This document shows, piece by piece, positions 9,783 to 22,199 of a stretch of DNA of 64,000 nt (positions are counted from its first letter, which is position 1; each line of letters starts with the position of its first letter). The translations under genes were made by a program, and so were the position numbers. The notes under the pieces are model-generated. The model was not told the DNA's origin. It searched no databases and saw only the letters and a list, made by a program, of their open reading frames with translations. Source of the stretch: Krasilnikovozyma curviuscula (lineage: Eukaryota; Basidiomycota; Tremellomycetes; Cystofilobasidiales; Mrakiaceae); assembly GCA_014825775.1 (NCBI GenBank), contig MVAQ01000057.1, forward strand, positions 1-64,000, in the 5' to 3' direction.

Positions 9783-12371
9783 AACAAATGCTACTTCTAT
9801 TCATTTCTATGGTACTTTCAATTTATGGATGGGGAGCAGGTGATTGCCAATTTACTTGGTGATCGCTGGCCCGTAGGTTTGAGCTATGATTAGATTAGGT
9901 ATACTGTGACATGATGCCAAGTTGTACACTGCCTCCCCTAGATTTTATTCTCCAAGAACTTATTAGAATATAATTATATCAGAATTCGTCCTTTTTGTTT
10001 TTAGTAAAAGATCCGAGAAAGGACTTTGGCTCTCAATTCTCAGTTGAACTTGATTCTTTAGGCTGAACTCAAGGAAGAAAATATGGGACAATTAAGTCAT
10101 TTCGTAGGTTTAGTGTGATGACAGTGTCGTCTCCATCCATACCTAAATTAATCCAGCAAGCAACCGAGCTTTTATTTCCCAGAGAATAAACATTATAAAA
10201 ACAAAAGGAATATTTTGCACAAACACTGCAAGCAACAACAGGGCGCAACATCTTCAGCAACTAAATACTCCTGGGTGTCATACCGGCAATAATGTTTCTG
10301 ATAATTGCACAGTAACTGATTGTAGGGACAAAGAGTCTCAGGTTACCCTGATACAGGGATGAGAACTCCAGGTTCGTTAGCCATTCTTTTGTGACAAATA
10401 ATTGCCTTCTCTCGGTACTCTGACTTACCAAAACCTAAATTTTCAGTTTACTCCCCAACCATTCAACTCCCTCGCACCCCCCTACCCTCCCACTTTCCCA
10501 CCAACAATTTCGTCCTCACGACTTCGCGCCGTCAAAAGTCAGCCACCACCGGAGTTTGAAAATCGCCTGAGCTCAAAACTTTTATATTCGCTCCAGATTG
10601 TTTCCTCTGACCACGACGGCATCGCATCAGAATATCATTTCTCTCATGGCCCTTAGGATCTACAAAATCTCCAGGAACTCGTCCCTGCAGTAGTGTGGGA
10701 GTTCCCATTGCGAAGGTGAGTTTTCTTCCTAGTCCCATTTCCCTCCATTCTTCTCCCTCCCACCTTCTTTCAACATATACATGAAGAAAAGCCTATTTAA
10801 GGCTCTAAACTGGCACCTCTTCTAAGAGTGTGTCTCTGCCTCCAGTCTGCTTTGCATTCTTGGTTATAGGGTAGAGGCATGCGTTGACGACAACATGACT
10901 ATCTGATTCATTCCTCTCCAAGCTACCTCCTTTTTGTTTCTCTTCTCAAAACTGTTCCGAAAACTTGACTAACCTTGTTTCTCTTTTATTGAAGTAAGTT
11001 TTTTTGCTGCACTTGCTGCAGCTGCAGTTTTCGCTATACTGGTCTGGACAATTTTTTTGAACTTCTGCTGCTGTCCCCACAAAGAGCACCTCCTCCATCA
11101 ACTTTGAGTTTGCGTGTACCTTTCTGCGTATTCCATCGCTAGCGTCACCTTGTCATTATTCCCCCTTGAATCTGTATCGACTAACTCGCGCACAGCGCCA
11201 ACCTCCGTCCAGAGAGGGCAACTCGATACCACTCAAACTGCTTGATATATCCCTTCTTGAATGTATGCATTCCCACAGTTCTGTCTTATCTCTGCTTGTG
11301 GTCTGCGAAAGGGTATTGGTGTGGCACAAAAAAGAGCATCATTCTGCGCAGCGTGTTTGAGGGAAATGGTACTTAGATCAAAGTGTTTGGTAAAGTGTGA
11401 CAAACCTGTAAGCTCACCTTGACTACATAAGACATCGACAGCAAGCACCACAAACATAGAGATGACGAGAGAAGGAGGACGTGGAGATTACTTCGCAGCA
11501 TAAAGATTGTATGCATCTGTGCCGTAAATATCCCATTTGTGACTGTTCACTCTATTCTTGCACCGAATCTAAGTAAGATTTCTGTTCTTCACTAAGCCAG
11601 CTTGGCGAGGCATCGATTTCAGTCCTAGGTCAAGGGAGTAATGTGTTGTTGATAAAGAGCCGTTGATTAGGTTGATTCTGTAACAAGCACTCCTGATGCC
11701 TATATTTAGGAAATGTAACGAACTAAAAAAACATAGTGACAAGAAATGGTGTTTTCAAAATTGGTATCTGCCAAACCAGGGGTCGAAGTTTAGATTTGTT
11801 CGAGACACTCTAAACGAACACAACACAACGAGAATACTCGGTAGGATAGGCTACCGCTCCTCGCAATCTACCCCGATCTCGCTGACCTATTTCCGTCATT
11901 TCTCTTTATAATACTTAGCGCTTTTTCCCATTTGGCTTCAACTCGATGGACGATACACTTGAGACATTTCTTCCAGAAGCCAGAAGCGAGAGGGTTGCAG
12001 TCAAAGTGAGCCTGAGCTTCTGCGTGATCTTCTACTGAGAGCTTCGGGAAGTATTTGGATGGATACGAGATGTTTTATCGACAGTTGAGGTTGGTACAAT
12101 TAAACATAGAGTTCCTTCATCGTTTGTTCGGCTGCTTAGAAGGATGCAGTGATGGTTTCAAGGAGAAGGCTGTAGATCGTAAGAAAAAAAAGTATCGGGA
12201 TCAGCGAGACATAAGGAATCATTGAAAATAACAATGATAAGAGCAGAAGACTTGAGATCCATTGTCGAAATTCTCTAGTAACACAGTAGTAGCTGTAATT
12301 CAGCGACCAATGCTTTTCCAAACAAACTGCCACTCGGTGGTCTATCTCGCCATCGGTCGAAAACTCCAGGA
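9783..12371. other. 2.6 kb gene-poor stretch
   Basis: No reading frame here shows a recognisable domain or a consistent set of splice sites. The part around 10700-11100 is rich in C/T tracts and resembles leader or promoter sequence. Short open frames at about 10402-10656 and 11696-11911 look like chance. An undescribed non-coding RNA cannot be excluded. Confidence 0.4.
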
Positions 12372-15214
12372 ATGGTCTCTCTGCTCGGATCTTTAGATCG
12401 TCGGATGTGTGGCTGCCTGTCCAGGGTGACTTGCACCCCTTCAGGGTCATCCTCAAGTATGATACGGCGGTCCGTCACCAAGTCGCCCCAGAACCTCACC
12501 ATCCCCACCTCAATACGGCAGTATGCAGCTCAGGCTACTGCAAAAAAGAGACAGGCTAAGAATGCCGTCAATCGTGAGTGCTGGCTTTACCTTTCATTGG
12601 TTCAATTCAAACAGAGCTCATTAGAACTTTTTCTCTGTTGCTGGTGGTGTCAGCTAATGCAACCAGAGTGATGGTACCTGGACCTATGAACATGGTTAGC
12701 ATAAGTAACCTTCTAGATCAACCTCTAGGTCAGCTCCTTTCCTTCCGTCAACTTGGAAAAGATCTATATCGCTGACAGTCTTTTATCCATGGCTGCTATT
12801 CTCGGGTACAATTTTCTCTTTGATTCGCCAGACCGAGTACGAACAACGATAACACGAACAGGTCTTCCTTATACTCAAGCAACACAACGTAAGCTTTCCC
12901 TTCTCACCTACTTTAACAAATCGAGTCTTTGACTTTCTGCTCCCTCTCCGCCGGCCGTTTCATCGAACCTATCAAGTCCTTTCTACAGAAGAAATCTCCC
13001 TTGTCATTATGGAATTTGGATATGTCCCCGTAGTGGCTTCGAAGGAGAACGACGACATCCTTCCGGATCGACCAGAGACGGATCCAGCGGTGATTGCAAA
13101 GTGGCCGAATCGTCCTCCAATGTTAGTGTTATTCCCCTCGTTCTCGGCTCTTCTTCTCTCAATGACTTTTCAACTCCAGTGTCACTATCATGGGTCATGT
13201 TGACCATGGCAAAACAACGCTTCTCGACACACTCCGATCATCCACCGTGGCAGCAGGCGAAGCCGGGGGAATTACCCAGCACATCGGTGCGTTCCAGTAC
13301 AAGCTACCGACATCTTCACACTCCTCAACGAAGGAGATATGCTTCATCGACACACCTGGCCATGCTGCATTTTCGTCTATGAGAGCGAGGGGCGCCAGTG
13401 TGACCGACATCGCGATTCTGGTTGTTGCAGCGGACGACGGCGTCATGCCCCAAACGAGGGAGGTAATCAAAGTTGTTGGAGAGAGCCCAGGAGTACAGAT
13501 GATTGTGGCCGTCAACAAGGTCGACAAAGAAGGTGCCGACGTCGTGAGTTGTCCCTCCCTTCAAGATCCCATATATTCTGACCTTCACCGGCCAAATAGG
13601 AAAAAGCGTACGCTTCTCTTCTGGCAGAAGGTGTCGAACTTGAACGTGTAGGAGGTGATGTTCCATCTCTAGAGGTGTCAGGTAAGACAGGTAAAGGCCT
13701 CGACGAGCTGCTTGAGACGATTCAGGCCGTGTCAGAGGTGATGGAACTACGCGCGCCATTGGCTGGGAATGTCCAAGGGTACGTGCTGGAGAGCAAGAAT
13801 GAGCATGGAATAGGGTACGTTTTCTTTCTCTTCTTGTTTCACCTACTTTTTGACTCGGAACATGAGGGTTCTGATCCTCCCCTTCTCCGTCGCACGCCTT
13901 AGACACGTCGCAACAGTACTCGTACTGAAAGGCACGCTCAAGTCTGGCTCTATTATTGTGGCCGGAACCTCATACTGCAAAGTGCGCGGCCTCCGTGACT
14001 CGAATGGCCTCCCTATTAAAGCCGTTCTGCCAGGCCGAGCGGCTTTCTGTGCAGGGTGGAAAACGCTCCCTGACGCAGGGGACGAGATTCTCTCTTGCCC
14101 TGCCGGTGAGTCGCAGGCTGCACGTGTGGTAGACTTGCGAATGCGACATGACCAAGAACTGGAGGAGCAGAGCATGGTCGAGCTGCTCAATGCACAGCGG
14201 GAAGAGGCGCGTGAGCGCGATAGGAGGATGAAGGCGCACGTCGCGGAGGTAGCTGCTGGAAAGGGCACCGCGGCGATGCGAAAGGTCAAGGAAGATATGG
14301 TACGGAAGCGTGCGGTGGAGGACTGGGCTAAGACTGCGAATGAGGAGGAGGCACTCACCTCTGCACCATCGACGACGGCAGCGGCTGAGGAAGAGCTCGG
14401 GGAGGGTGAGGATCCGGAGGGCATCAAGAGGGAATGTCGATTAATTATAAAGGGTGACGTTGCTGGTACTGTAGAAGCTCTTAGCCAAATGCTGGAGCCC
14501 ATCGGAAACTCGGAGGTTGGAGTCGTGATTGTACGAAACGGGGTTGGACCGGTGAACGACAGTGATGTCAAGCTGGCTATTGCTTCTAAAGGTAATTCTT
14601 TTCATTTTTTTTTCTCCCTTGCGAAGTGGTTGACTAATACTTATTTTTTACTTGCTCTTCTTCTATCAGGTACAATTATCGCATTCAACACGACCTTTGA
14701 ACGATCCGCGTCCAAGTTGTCGACTACCATGAAGGTGCCTACCATCACCTCTCCAATCATCTACAGGATCCAAGAGGCTGTCATCGCAGCGTGCGAGAAG
14801 CTGCTCAAGCCTGAAATAGAGATCAAGATTGATGGAGAGGCGACGGTTCAGCAAATTTTTGAGGTCACCGTAAAAGGGAGGAAGACGAGTGTCATTGCTG
14901 GCTGCAAAGTACTTTTCGGAACAATCAAGGGCAGTGAGCCTGTTAGAATCATGAGGAATGGCGAGGAGATTTTCAAAGGTGAGGCGCCTTTTCTGCTTAT
15001 CTCCTACCCCTTTTAAGTTGTACTAGTAATTCTCACTGGCTGCTTGTTATCTGGAATAGGTGATATTACGACATTCAAGCAGATTAAGAAGGATATCCGA
15101 ACCTGTGATAAGGGTCAGGAATGCGGGATCGGCTTGTCGGGGGGATTCACTGACTTTGAAGTTGGCGACCGGATCCAGAACGTGTCGTATGTTGCGATAC
15201 CTAGACATCTATAG
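12372..15214 (+). CDS. IFM1: Mitochondrial translation initiation factor IF-2
   Basis: A GTPase that brings initiator tRNA to the mitochondrial small ribosomal subunit. The G domain is complete: GHVDHGKT (G1), GGITQHIGA (switch I), DTPGH (G3), NKVD (G4) and SGKTGKG around G5. It is followed by the domain II barrel ([15 protein letters not shown]), a charged linker, domain III ([15 protein letters not shown]) and the C-terminal barrel that ends [15 protein letters not shown]. Clear exons include 13180-13543, 13600-13814, 13903-14591, 14670-14978 and 15060-15214. The N-terminus (MIRRSVTKS, Arg- and Ser-rich) looks like a mitochondrial presequence; ATG at 12372 or 12459 could be the start, both in frame. 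The N-terminal exons between 12650 and 12900 are uncertain because I could not connect the segments [11 protein letters not shown] and [10 protein letters not shown] with canonical sites in one phase. Confidence 0.92.
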
Positions 15215-15624
15215 ATCTGGATTGATATGCGTTTAATGTTCAGCATGACTGCTGTATCTTTAAAAGCAGTAAGGCTTGTATAACCGTGGTCTGGATGACA
15301 GCAGGCGCCCCACCAAGCCTGGCTTCATTACCTGATCTTACCCTCTGAACCATTACAGTAGAATTGATTTCTTATCACTTCACTCTCGTATGTCAAGGTT
15401 GGATTTATTTAGCAATTTCACAGGTTTTCCTCTCCCCCGGGTCCCTTCCCGTCTTCCGTCGAGCCGCCTCCGCGCAAGAGTTGCCATTGCTTCTGCCTCC
15501 CAACAGCGACAAACCTCGAACTCGTTTCTAAATCTTGATGTGAATGAGCCCATCATCTCATGTTCAACCATGGTCTATCATGCTGACGTATCCCTCTCCA
15601 TTTGTCGTCTGTAGCATTGTGAAA
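15215..15624. other. Intergenic, IF-2 to aldolase
   Basis: A 410-bp gap. It probably holds the IF-2 3' end and the aldolase promoter. An upstream leader intron ending at ctgtag, about 10 bp before the aldolase ATG, is possible. Confidence 0.4.
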
Positions 15625-16925
15625 ATGTCGTACGCTTCTAACACTCTGTCAACCAACGACGGCTCGACCTCGTTTGGGTTCCACAAAGCGATGGAGAAGA
15701 CTCGCTTGCCAGGTAGCCAGAGGAAACCTTGTGTCGGTGAGCTCTATTAACCACACTCTTTGCACTTGTGCATTATCATCCAACCGAGCAGACCTCGCGC
15801 CAAACTAACGCACTCTTTGAACTTCGCCAGGTTCATGGATGATGCTACCAGGCCACTCATTGGGTCGAATGCTCGCTCAGTTTGGGTACGACTTCATCCT
15901 CATCGACTGCGAGCATGGCAACATCGACGACGGCGAGATGCACTCCCTGGTCAACTCCGTCTCTGGACAAGGCTGCAGCCCAATGGTCAGGATTCCCGCT
16001 CCTGACGGCTGGTTGGTTAAGAGGGCATTGGATACTGGGGCTCATGCTCTGCTCTGTCCTATGATGAATACTCCCGTCAGTTCGGCCCTCTTTTTGACCC
16101 TTCGGAACTAAGCCGCTTGTTAGCCACGACACTATAAGCGATGCTCCTTTGGCTTCCACATCGTTCTAACGCCGTTTTCTCTCTTTTCCCTCTCTATAAT
16201 TGGTCATTATTAGGAAGAAGCTGCCAAATTCGTCTCCGCCGCAAAGTTCCCTGTCCCCAAGGCGTCCCTCCTTGAGGATCCCTCCTTGTACTCAACGGGG
16301 GTGCGCGGAGCAGGCTCTCCCTTCGCACCAGCTGTTTTTGGGCAATCTCTACCCGACTACATCAAGACGGCCAACAAGAACACGTTCTTGGCGGTTCAGA
16401 TTGAGAGCGTCCAGGGTCTTGAGAACTGCGAGGCGATCGCAAAGGTTGAAGGAATCGATATGCTTTTCGTTGGGTAAGAAGAGTTTTCCTCCTCATAATT
16501 TCTCTCATCAAATCTTTGCACTCTGTATCTCATGACGTTCATCTCTTCTTTCTCGCCCGCTGCCCCTGTCCTACGCCCCATCGGTCCATCTAATGCAGTC
16601 CAAACGACCTTTGCTCATCTATGGGTTACCCAGCAGCAGAGCATCCTAACATCCCTGAGGTGCAGGAAGCGATCAAGCGAGTGCTCAAGGCATGCCAGGA
16701 CGCCGGTATATACTCTGGCATGGTTCGTCTTCCCCTAGCTCCTCTCCCATTTACCAAGAGCAGACAAAACTGATGTTAATCTTTCCCGAACAGTTCTGTA
16801 CGTCTGCCGAACAGGTCGCTGCCCGTTTCGAACAGGGCTTCGATATGATGAACCTTGGCGCGGATATCGTCGCTATTGGTGCGTGGAACGGCATGGAGTT
16901 AGCCAAATTGAAGGAGATTCGCTAA
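15625..16925 (+). CDS. HpcH/HpaI family aldolase
   Basis: A class II, metal-dependent aldolase or citrate-lyase-like enzyme that cleaves or forms 2-oxo acid aldols. Five exons join in phase: 15625-15736, 15831-16075, 16214-16473, 16599-16722 and 16794-16925, giving 290 residues. The TIM-barrel family motifs are visible: FILIDCEHGN (active-site strand), MVRIPAPD, the metal-binding Glu in VQIESVQGLEN, and GPNDLCSSMGYPA near the end. Length fits the family (about 250-290). It has no obvious targeting signal. The family is best known from bacterial aromatic-acid degradation (4-hydroxy-2-oxoheptanedioate aldolase), though fungi carry members too. The exact substrate cannot be read from the sequence. 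Confidence 0.88.
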
Positions 16926-17302
16926 ACCTTTGCAATCGTGAGCTCGTGTGTCTAAGGTGGATGCGAGTTGGGGGGATAAATAAAGATGAGGCTCATCCAT
17001 TCACAGTGGGGTAGTAGATGCCGCGCTCATTTCTAAAGAGAGATCCTAGAGTACAGTTGATTGCGTAGACTTGCAATACAGCATTACTTTTACAAATATC
17101 CTCTGATGACAGAATCTGGGGTCGTTCATCTCATTCTATCCATCTATTTCACTGGCTAACTGAGGGGGGTCGCGAATGACCTTGCCTAATCGGGCGGAGT
17201 GGCGTCAGATGATCGAAGTGGCGGTTCAACTCCCTCACCTCTCTTCTCTTCTCCAACCACGACTTCGCTGCTTCTCCCCCCTGGTTGGGTTTCTCTTTAA
17301 GG
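16926..17302. other. Intergenic
   Basis: A 377-bp gap between the aldolase stop and the SUR7-like start. It contains a GGTTCAACTCC string at 17223-17233 resembling a tRNA B box, but the flanks do not fold as a tRNA. Pyrimidine tracts before 17303 suit a leader. Confidence 0.4.
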
Positions 17303-18749
17303 ATGCCTCGAGGGTCTCGTAAGCTTTTCTGTTTCTGTACCCAACGAGGACTACTTTAAAAAAAAACTAAATGGATCTTGTCCCTCTCCCGATTTACATG
17401 ACTGCCATGTTGCCTGAAACTTTTCTCTGGCCCCAAAGTGTGCTCAGTGCTGGCCTCCTTCTTCACGTTTGCTGCCGTAATTTTAATGGTCTTTGTCAAT
17501 GTAAGCAACCCACATCGCTGTGTCATGGTATGAAAGACTGACTCTCTGCGGTTCAGATTGGTCAAATTGTACGTCCCTGTCAAAAACGCCCAATGCGGGA
17601 AGGTTGATCTGATCCCTTACTTCCTCTCCCTGTATCCTCGTCTTCAGAACACGACAACGGTCCCCAAAGCTCTGTCTCTAATCAAGGTATGTGTTTTTGG
17701 TACCCAGCTGCGTGTGGGGTGCACGGCAACCAACGGGCAGAGGCACTGACTTTAAGTGCCACCGTCTTTTATATCACAGATCGACGTCTCAGGTCTTGGT
17801 AGTGCTCTTTCCGGTGAGAGCCTATCCCATTTGAATAATCTACTGTTCCAGCTTTCCAACTCTTTTTTTTTATAACTCGTTCAGCCCAAGGCATCCCCTC
17901 GGGCGCGCTCTATGCGAATACAACCACCTCTGTTCTCGGCGCCTCCTCCGGCTTACGCAAGTCCTACTCGTGGGGAATATACAAGGGGTGTGGATATTTC
18001 TCCGTGTCGCACACAATCGGGTCGTGCAATGGTACCAAGACGACAGGCCTTGACGGCGTCCTCATCAACCCGTTCGCACCGTTCCAGCAGCTGCTTGCAG
18101 ACGTTCCCACCGTGTACAAAAGCAGTTTCGTCACTGCTTTCGATAGTACGGCTGGGAGTAGCACAACATTTGCAGCGGATAAGTACCTCGCCGAGTTCTC
18201 GCGACCGGCTGGGTGGTTGTTGTTTGTGAGTGACATGACACCTTCTTTACAACCATTCCTCCATCTCTGCCAATTCATAAGAACATTGCTGTTTCATTTT
18301 TTGTAGCTCGGATCGTGCTTGGCGCTGTTAGCGTTCATCTTTGGACTCCTCCCACACAACGTCTTCTATTTTATCGCGGCCATCATTTCGTTCCTCTCCT
18401 TCGTTTCACTCGCTGCAGGTCCGTATCTCCCATCTTTCTCCTTCCTGGATCTGCATCACTCATCTGGGCCCCCTTCGTTTCAACTTGGCTAGGGTCTGCT
18501 GTGTGGACGGTGCTTTGGATCAAGACGCGCGCCATCAACTCGCTCAACCTCGGTATTATCGTCCAGTTCGGCATCTCGATTGCTCTCAGTTGGGCAGCGA
18601 CAGGTCTCACACTGCTTGCCTGCTTACCTTACTTTATCGCGTGAGTGTTTCTTCTCTTTTCACTTCGAGACAGGTGGTTTTGACCGAGGAAATTGACGGG
18701 GCTTGCCGCTGTTTTTAGATGCTGTACGTTCTCAAGAGATAGGTACTAA
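17303..18749 (+). CDS. SUR7/PalI-like four-TM membrane protein
   Basis: Nine exons join in phase to 264 residues: 17303-17318, 17439-17500, 17557-17568, 17648-17686, 17780-17813, 17885-18225, 18307-18418, 18493-18640 and 18719-18749. One hydrophobic segment lies at the N-terminus (ASFFTFAAVILMVF). A long extracellular loop follows, with a claudin-like W-G-x-Y-x-x-C plus later Cys (WGIYKGCGY, then GSCNGT), and three more membrane segments end the protein. This is the SUR7/PalI topology, found in eisosome-associated and pH-sensing membrane proteins of fungi. The N-terminal exons are very short (16, 12, 39 and 34 nt). Whether it acts in eisosomes, pH signalling or cell-wall maintenance cannot be decided here. 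Confidence 0.8.
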
Positions 18750-19040
18750 ATGAGTATCATCATTCGTCAATATAGAAGTTCCTGAATCGTAGTCCTAGTT
18801 GCACTGCACGCCTGTTATCAAGTAAATAGAAGTTGGATTGTTGTCTCGCTTTTCGCTTTGTGGTCAGTGGAGTGTGGGGGTTTTATTATTTGAGCATAAC
18901 AAAGATATTTATAATAATGGTGGTATCAAACCGAAACATGTCATCAAATGGAAAGGGTGAAGCGTCATTTGCAAAAGGTCTCGATACAAATATCTTTATA
19001 ATAACCTAGGTTACAATAGCAACGGCATGATCAGGCATTC

Positions 19041-21307
19041 CTAAGGCCAAATGACAGTCAAAATAGAAGGGGGATCAGCTGAGCCTGCCGTGCAAGGAGC
19101 TTTGACGCCTATAAGAAGACGATATGATAAACTAACCTTGCCACAGCCGTATACGTCTACCTTTCCACAAGAAGAATGCCACCATAATCGCACCCACAGG
19201 ACCAGTTATAACAGCTTGGACAATGTATGCCTTCAAGTAACTTGTCTCTGTCGCCCATTGGACGATGAAGAACGGAACGCTGAAGGCGAACATGAACTTG
19301 ATGAAGTTCAACACAGTGGAACCCGCTGCAGCTTCGGAGACGTAGGAATCGATGACGTATGTTCCTACAATAGTGGTACTTCCAGTGATGCCAAAGAAGT
19401 CTGTAGAGCGCAATGCGTTTTGTTAAGCATAAGTCTAGTCGCTGAGCCGCCGCTTGGACTCTAATAGTCACACTCACAGAAAAACCCTCCCATGATAGCG
19501 ACCATGTAATGTAAGTGATAGTTGATTCCGGCACCGAACATCAGCATTCCTAGAGGTAGGAATGGAATGATGATCACAGTCGCCCACAGTCTGTACTCTG
19601 GCTCTCGAACCCCACCATGTCGCGCAGAAACGCGAGTCATTACCCAATCACTGACGTGACCTCCAGACCATTTTCCAAGAATTGATCCTGCGAACCACAA
19701 AGTAAAACAGAAATGAAAGAATATGAACAAGGGGGTCGCAAGTGGGAATTCGAATCGGAAAGCTCATACCACCGGCAGAAGCTAAGAAAGCACATCCCAC
19801 CTGCCTCGTCTCCCACCCATACCCACCTTTCGCGACTGGAGTCTCCAAAATCTGAGGTAATACTATTGTAGTCCCTACACTCCATCCAAAAGCAACCGCA
19901 TACCAAATCGAAGGAATGAGAATGGTGATGTACCGGCACATGACGAATGGCTTGAGGAACTGCAGAAGGAAAGCTTTGGGCTGGCGCCATGGATAATAAG
20001 CGGGACCTCTTGTACCCTCGACTTTGACCGTATCATCTTCTAGAGGCTGGGATTCGCTGTCGGGAGCATTTTGAGGGTGTGTTGGATGCGCAGAAAAGGG
20101 TGTGATCGCACGTCGCGTGTAGAGTGTTTCAGGTGCGAAGAAGATGAAGCAGACGAAAACGACAAACGCTTGAGCCGTTATGACATAGTAGATAACCTGA
20201 TTGAAAGCAGCTGTTGGCTGAGTGACCCTGGAAAGCGTGACAAGAGAAAATAACTCACCTGCCACTTCTGAGTGTAAACAATGAATCCGGCAATGAAAGG
20301 TCCTAGAACAGGTCCTACGACAATAGCAGTAGTCCAGAGAGACACCTGTACGGTTGTAACACAATGTGATAAGTGACTAGATGACGCCGAACGAGGTAAG
20401 AAGTGCTGTTACTCACCTTCGTTCCTCTCACTTCTTTGGGAAACATATCCGCAATCGTGTAACTTCCAACACTCAGCGATGCAGATCCAAAGAAGCCAGC
20501 AAAGAACCTTGCAGCTACAAAAGCTGTAAACGTCTTGGCAAACGACAGCCATATGGCACAGGCAAAGAAGCAGAATGAGCTTATGATGTACGTCGGGCGT
20601 CGGCCCAGGGAACGTCCCAGAGCCGTCCAAAGTAGAGGACCAATTCCAAGACCGAGAATACCATATCCTACAGTCTTTATCGCGGGATCCAAAAGCGAAA
20701 GTCAGCTTTGAGGGAAGATGTCATTGCGCTCAGATGAAGGGGAGGTCATGAAGGGGAGGCTCACATTTGCGGCATCACCCACTGTTACACCGTAATAGGT
20801 TGATATGTTGACAAAAGCTGTATTATGAGCGCCTGCCATGTAATTCGCTAGGAATCTGGAAAGCATTCACATGATAGGACATAAAGCCGCGGAAAAAATG
20901 TGAGTATATTACCGGCGGCAGCAGTAGCTTCGAAAATATCACTCACGACGCATAGACTACAGTAATCAAGACACCCCATTTCTTTAACTCTGGCCAGTTC
21001 ATTGGGTCTTCTGGGTCGTTGGAAATAACATGGACTGCGTCGATGTTTTCGATATTTTGTGAGGCTCCTGAAATAGTACAGGGGCACCATTAGGAGTGGA
21101 GATACCAAGTTGTCGTTATAGGAATTACATCAATTGAGAAATTGAGAGAGATCGGGGTTGGGCGATGGAGCAAGCGTGCAAAGGATGTCAGAAACGTTGA
21201 GTAAGCAACAGGCTGTAAACAGCTGTGGCAGCAAAACATCCATACACACCTTTACCTAGGGTGTCGGCCTCTTCCAGTACACCTTTTTCTCCGGCCGAGG
21301 TACTCAT
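19041..21307 (-). CDS. MFS transporter, DHA1 (drug:H+ antiporter) type
   Basis: A minus-strand multi-exon gene. It starts at the ATG at 21307 (MSTSAGEKGV) and ends at the TAG at 19041. The cytosolic N-terminus carries the DPEDPMNWP string typical of the fungal 12-TM DHA1 group. TM2-3 has LGRSLGRRPTYI (motif A), and TM5 has VVGPVLGPFIAGF (motif C, the antiporter motif). A large central cytosolic loop and KWSGGHVSDW in the second half follow. Introns are 50-190 nt with canonical ends. The family exports drugs, polyamines or other small molecules at the plasma membrane. The substrate is not predictable. The long first intron (about 190 nt) follows only some 18 codons. Confidence 0.88.
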
Positions 21308-22199
21308 CTTGAGGGGAAAGGTAAACAAGGAGCTAAGTTAGGTGAGGGTGGGGGAGAGATGTGGGATGCGACAAAGAACCTGCAAGAAAATAGTGGGGAA
21401 GGTGGCGGTTTGCGTTGTCAAACCAGCTTGTTGCAAACCCGAGGGTGAAAGATTCTCCAGTTGCATATCACCACCTTGCCGTATTAATCAAAGCTAGCGC
21501 AATCCGGCTGAGGTTATTTTAAGCGCGTCACCGAGAAATCCAGTGGCTCAGAGTTGGCTTGGCTTCGACAGGGGTTTTATGTCTAAATCTTTGGAAGGGG
21601 ACGAGAGGTGCGGTGAAAGAAACAAAGATATTTCAGTGAGGTCAAAATTCCAATCAGAAAGAGAGATATTCACTATATTGTGCTGGAGAACTCGAAGAGT
21701 TGCCCAGTTAGATGATACCTCCTTATCAGTATCCATTGTGGCTGCTGTTGTGGGGAAAAAAAAAGAGTTTTGTTCTTTTCAAGGAAATTTGGAAAACAGC
21801 GATTGAGAATTTCAATCTGGGATGTGTTCAGAGTGAGATGCTAAACCATTGCTATTGATTGACCGCTACATGTGAGCCCGAGAGGAGATGCTTCGTAATA
21901 AAGACCTGTTGAGGTATACGATGGTGTTCTTCCTCCCTGACACCAGCCGAGATGAATCACCTTAAAATTTATACTACTATGCGCTGCTTTAGAATGCTGA
22001 GAGCTTATCCAATCAGTGGAAAACAATGTGTAGAAGCATGTGAGGAAAATGCGTGCCTTGTGTCCCAGCGTTTGACGCAGTTAGCCTCCTCTCATTGTTA
22101 AGACATGCAAGCCTCAATACGCAAGATTGGCACATTATTCTTACAATAATAAGGATATGTAGGTACAAATGCGGCGGAGACAAGCAGCAGCAGTCTCTT
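21308..22199. other. Intergenic between two minus-strand genes
   Basis: It holds the upstream region of the DHA1 transporter and the 3' flank of the sterol glucosyltransferase. An open plus-strand run at 21543-21806 has no domain or splice support and I regard it as chance. Confidence 0.4.

Noticed and set aside
13843..14571. 242-codon minus-strand frame
   Set aside because: It lies opposite the well-supported IF-2 coding exons and shows only Ser-rich complement sequence.
17223..17233. tRNA-like B box GGTTCAACTCC
   Set aside because: The T-stem has a C-C mismatch, and neither an anticodon arm nor an acceptor stem can be drawn around it.
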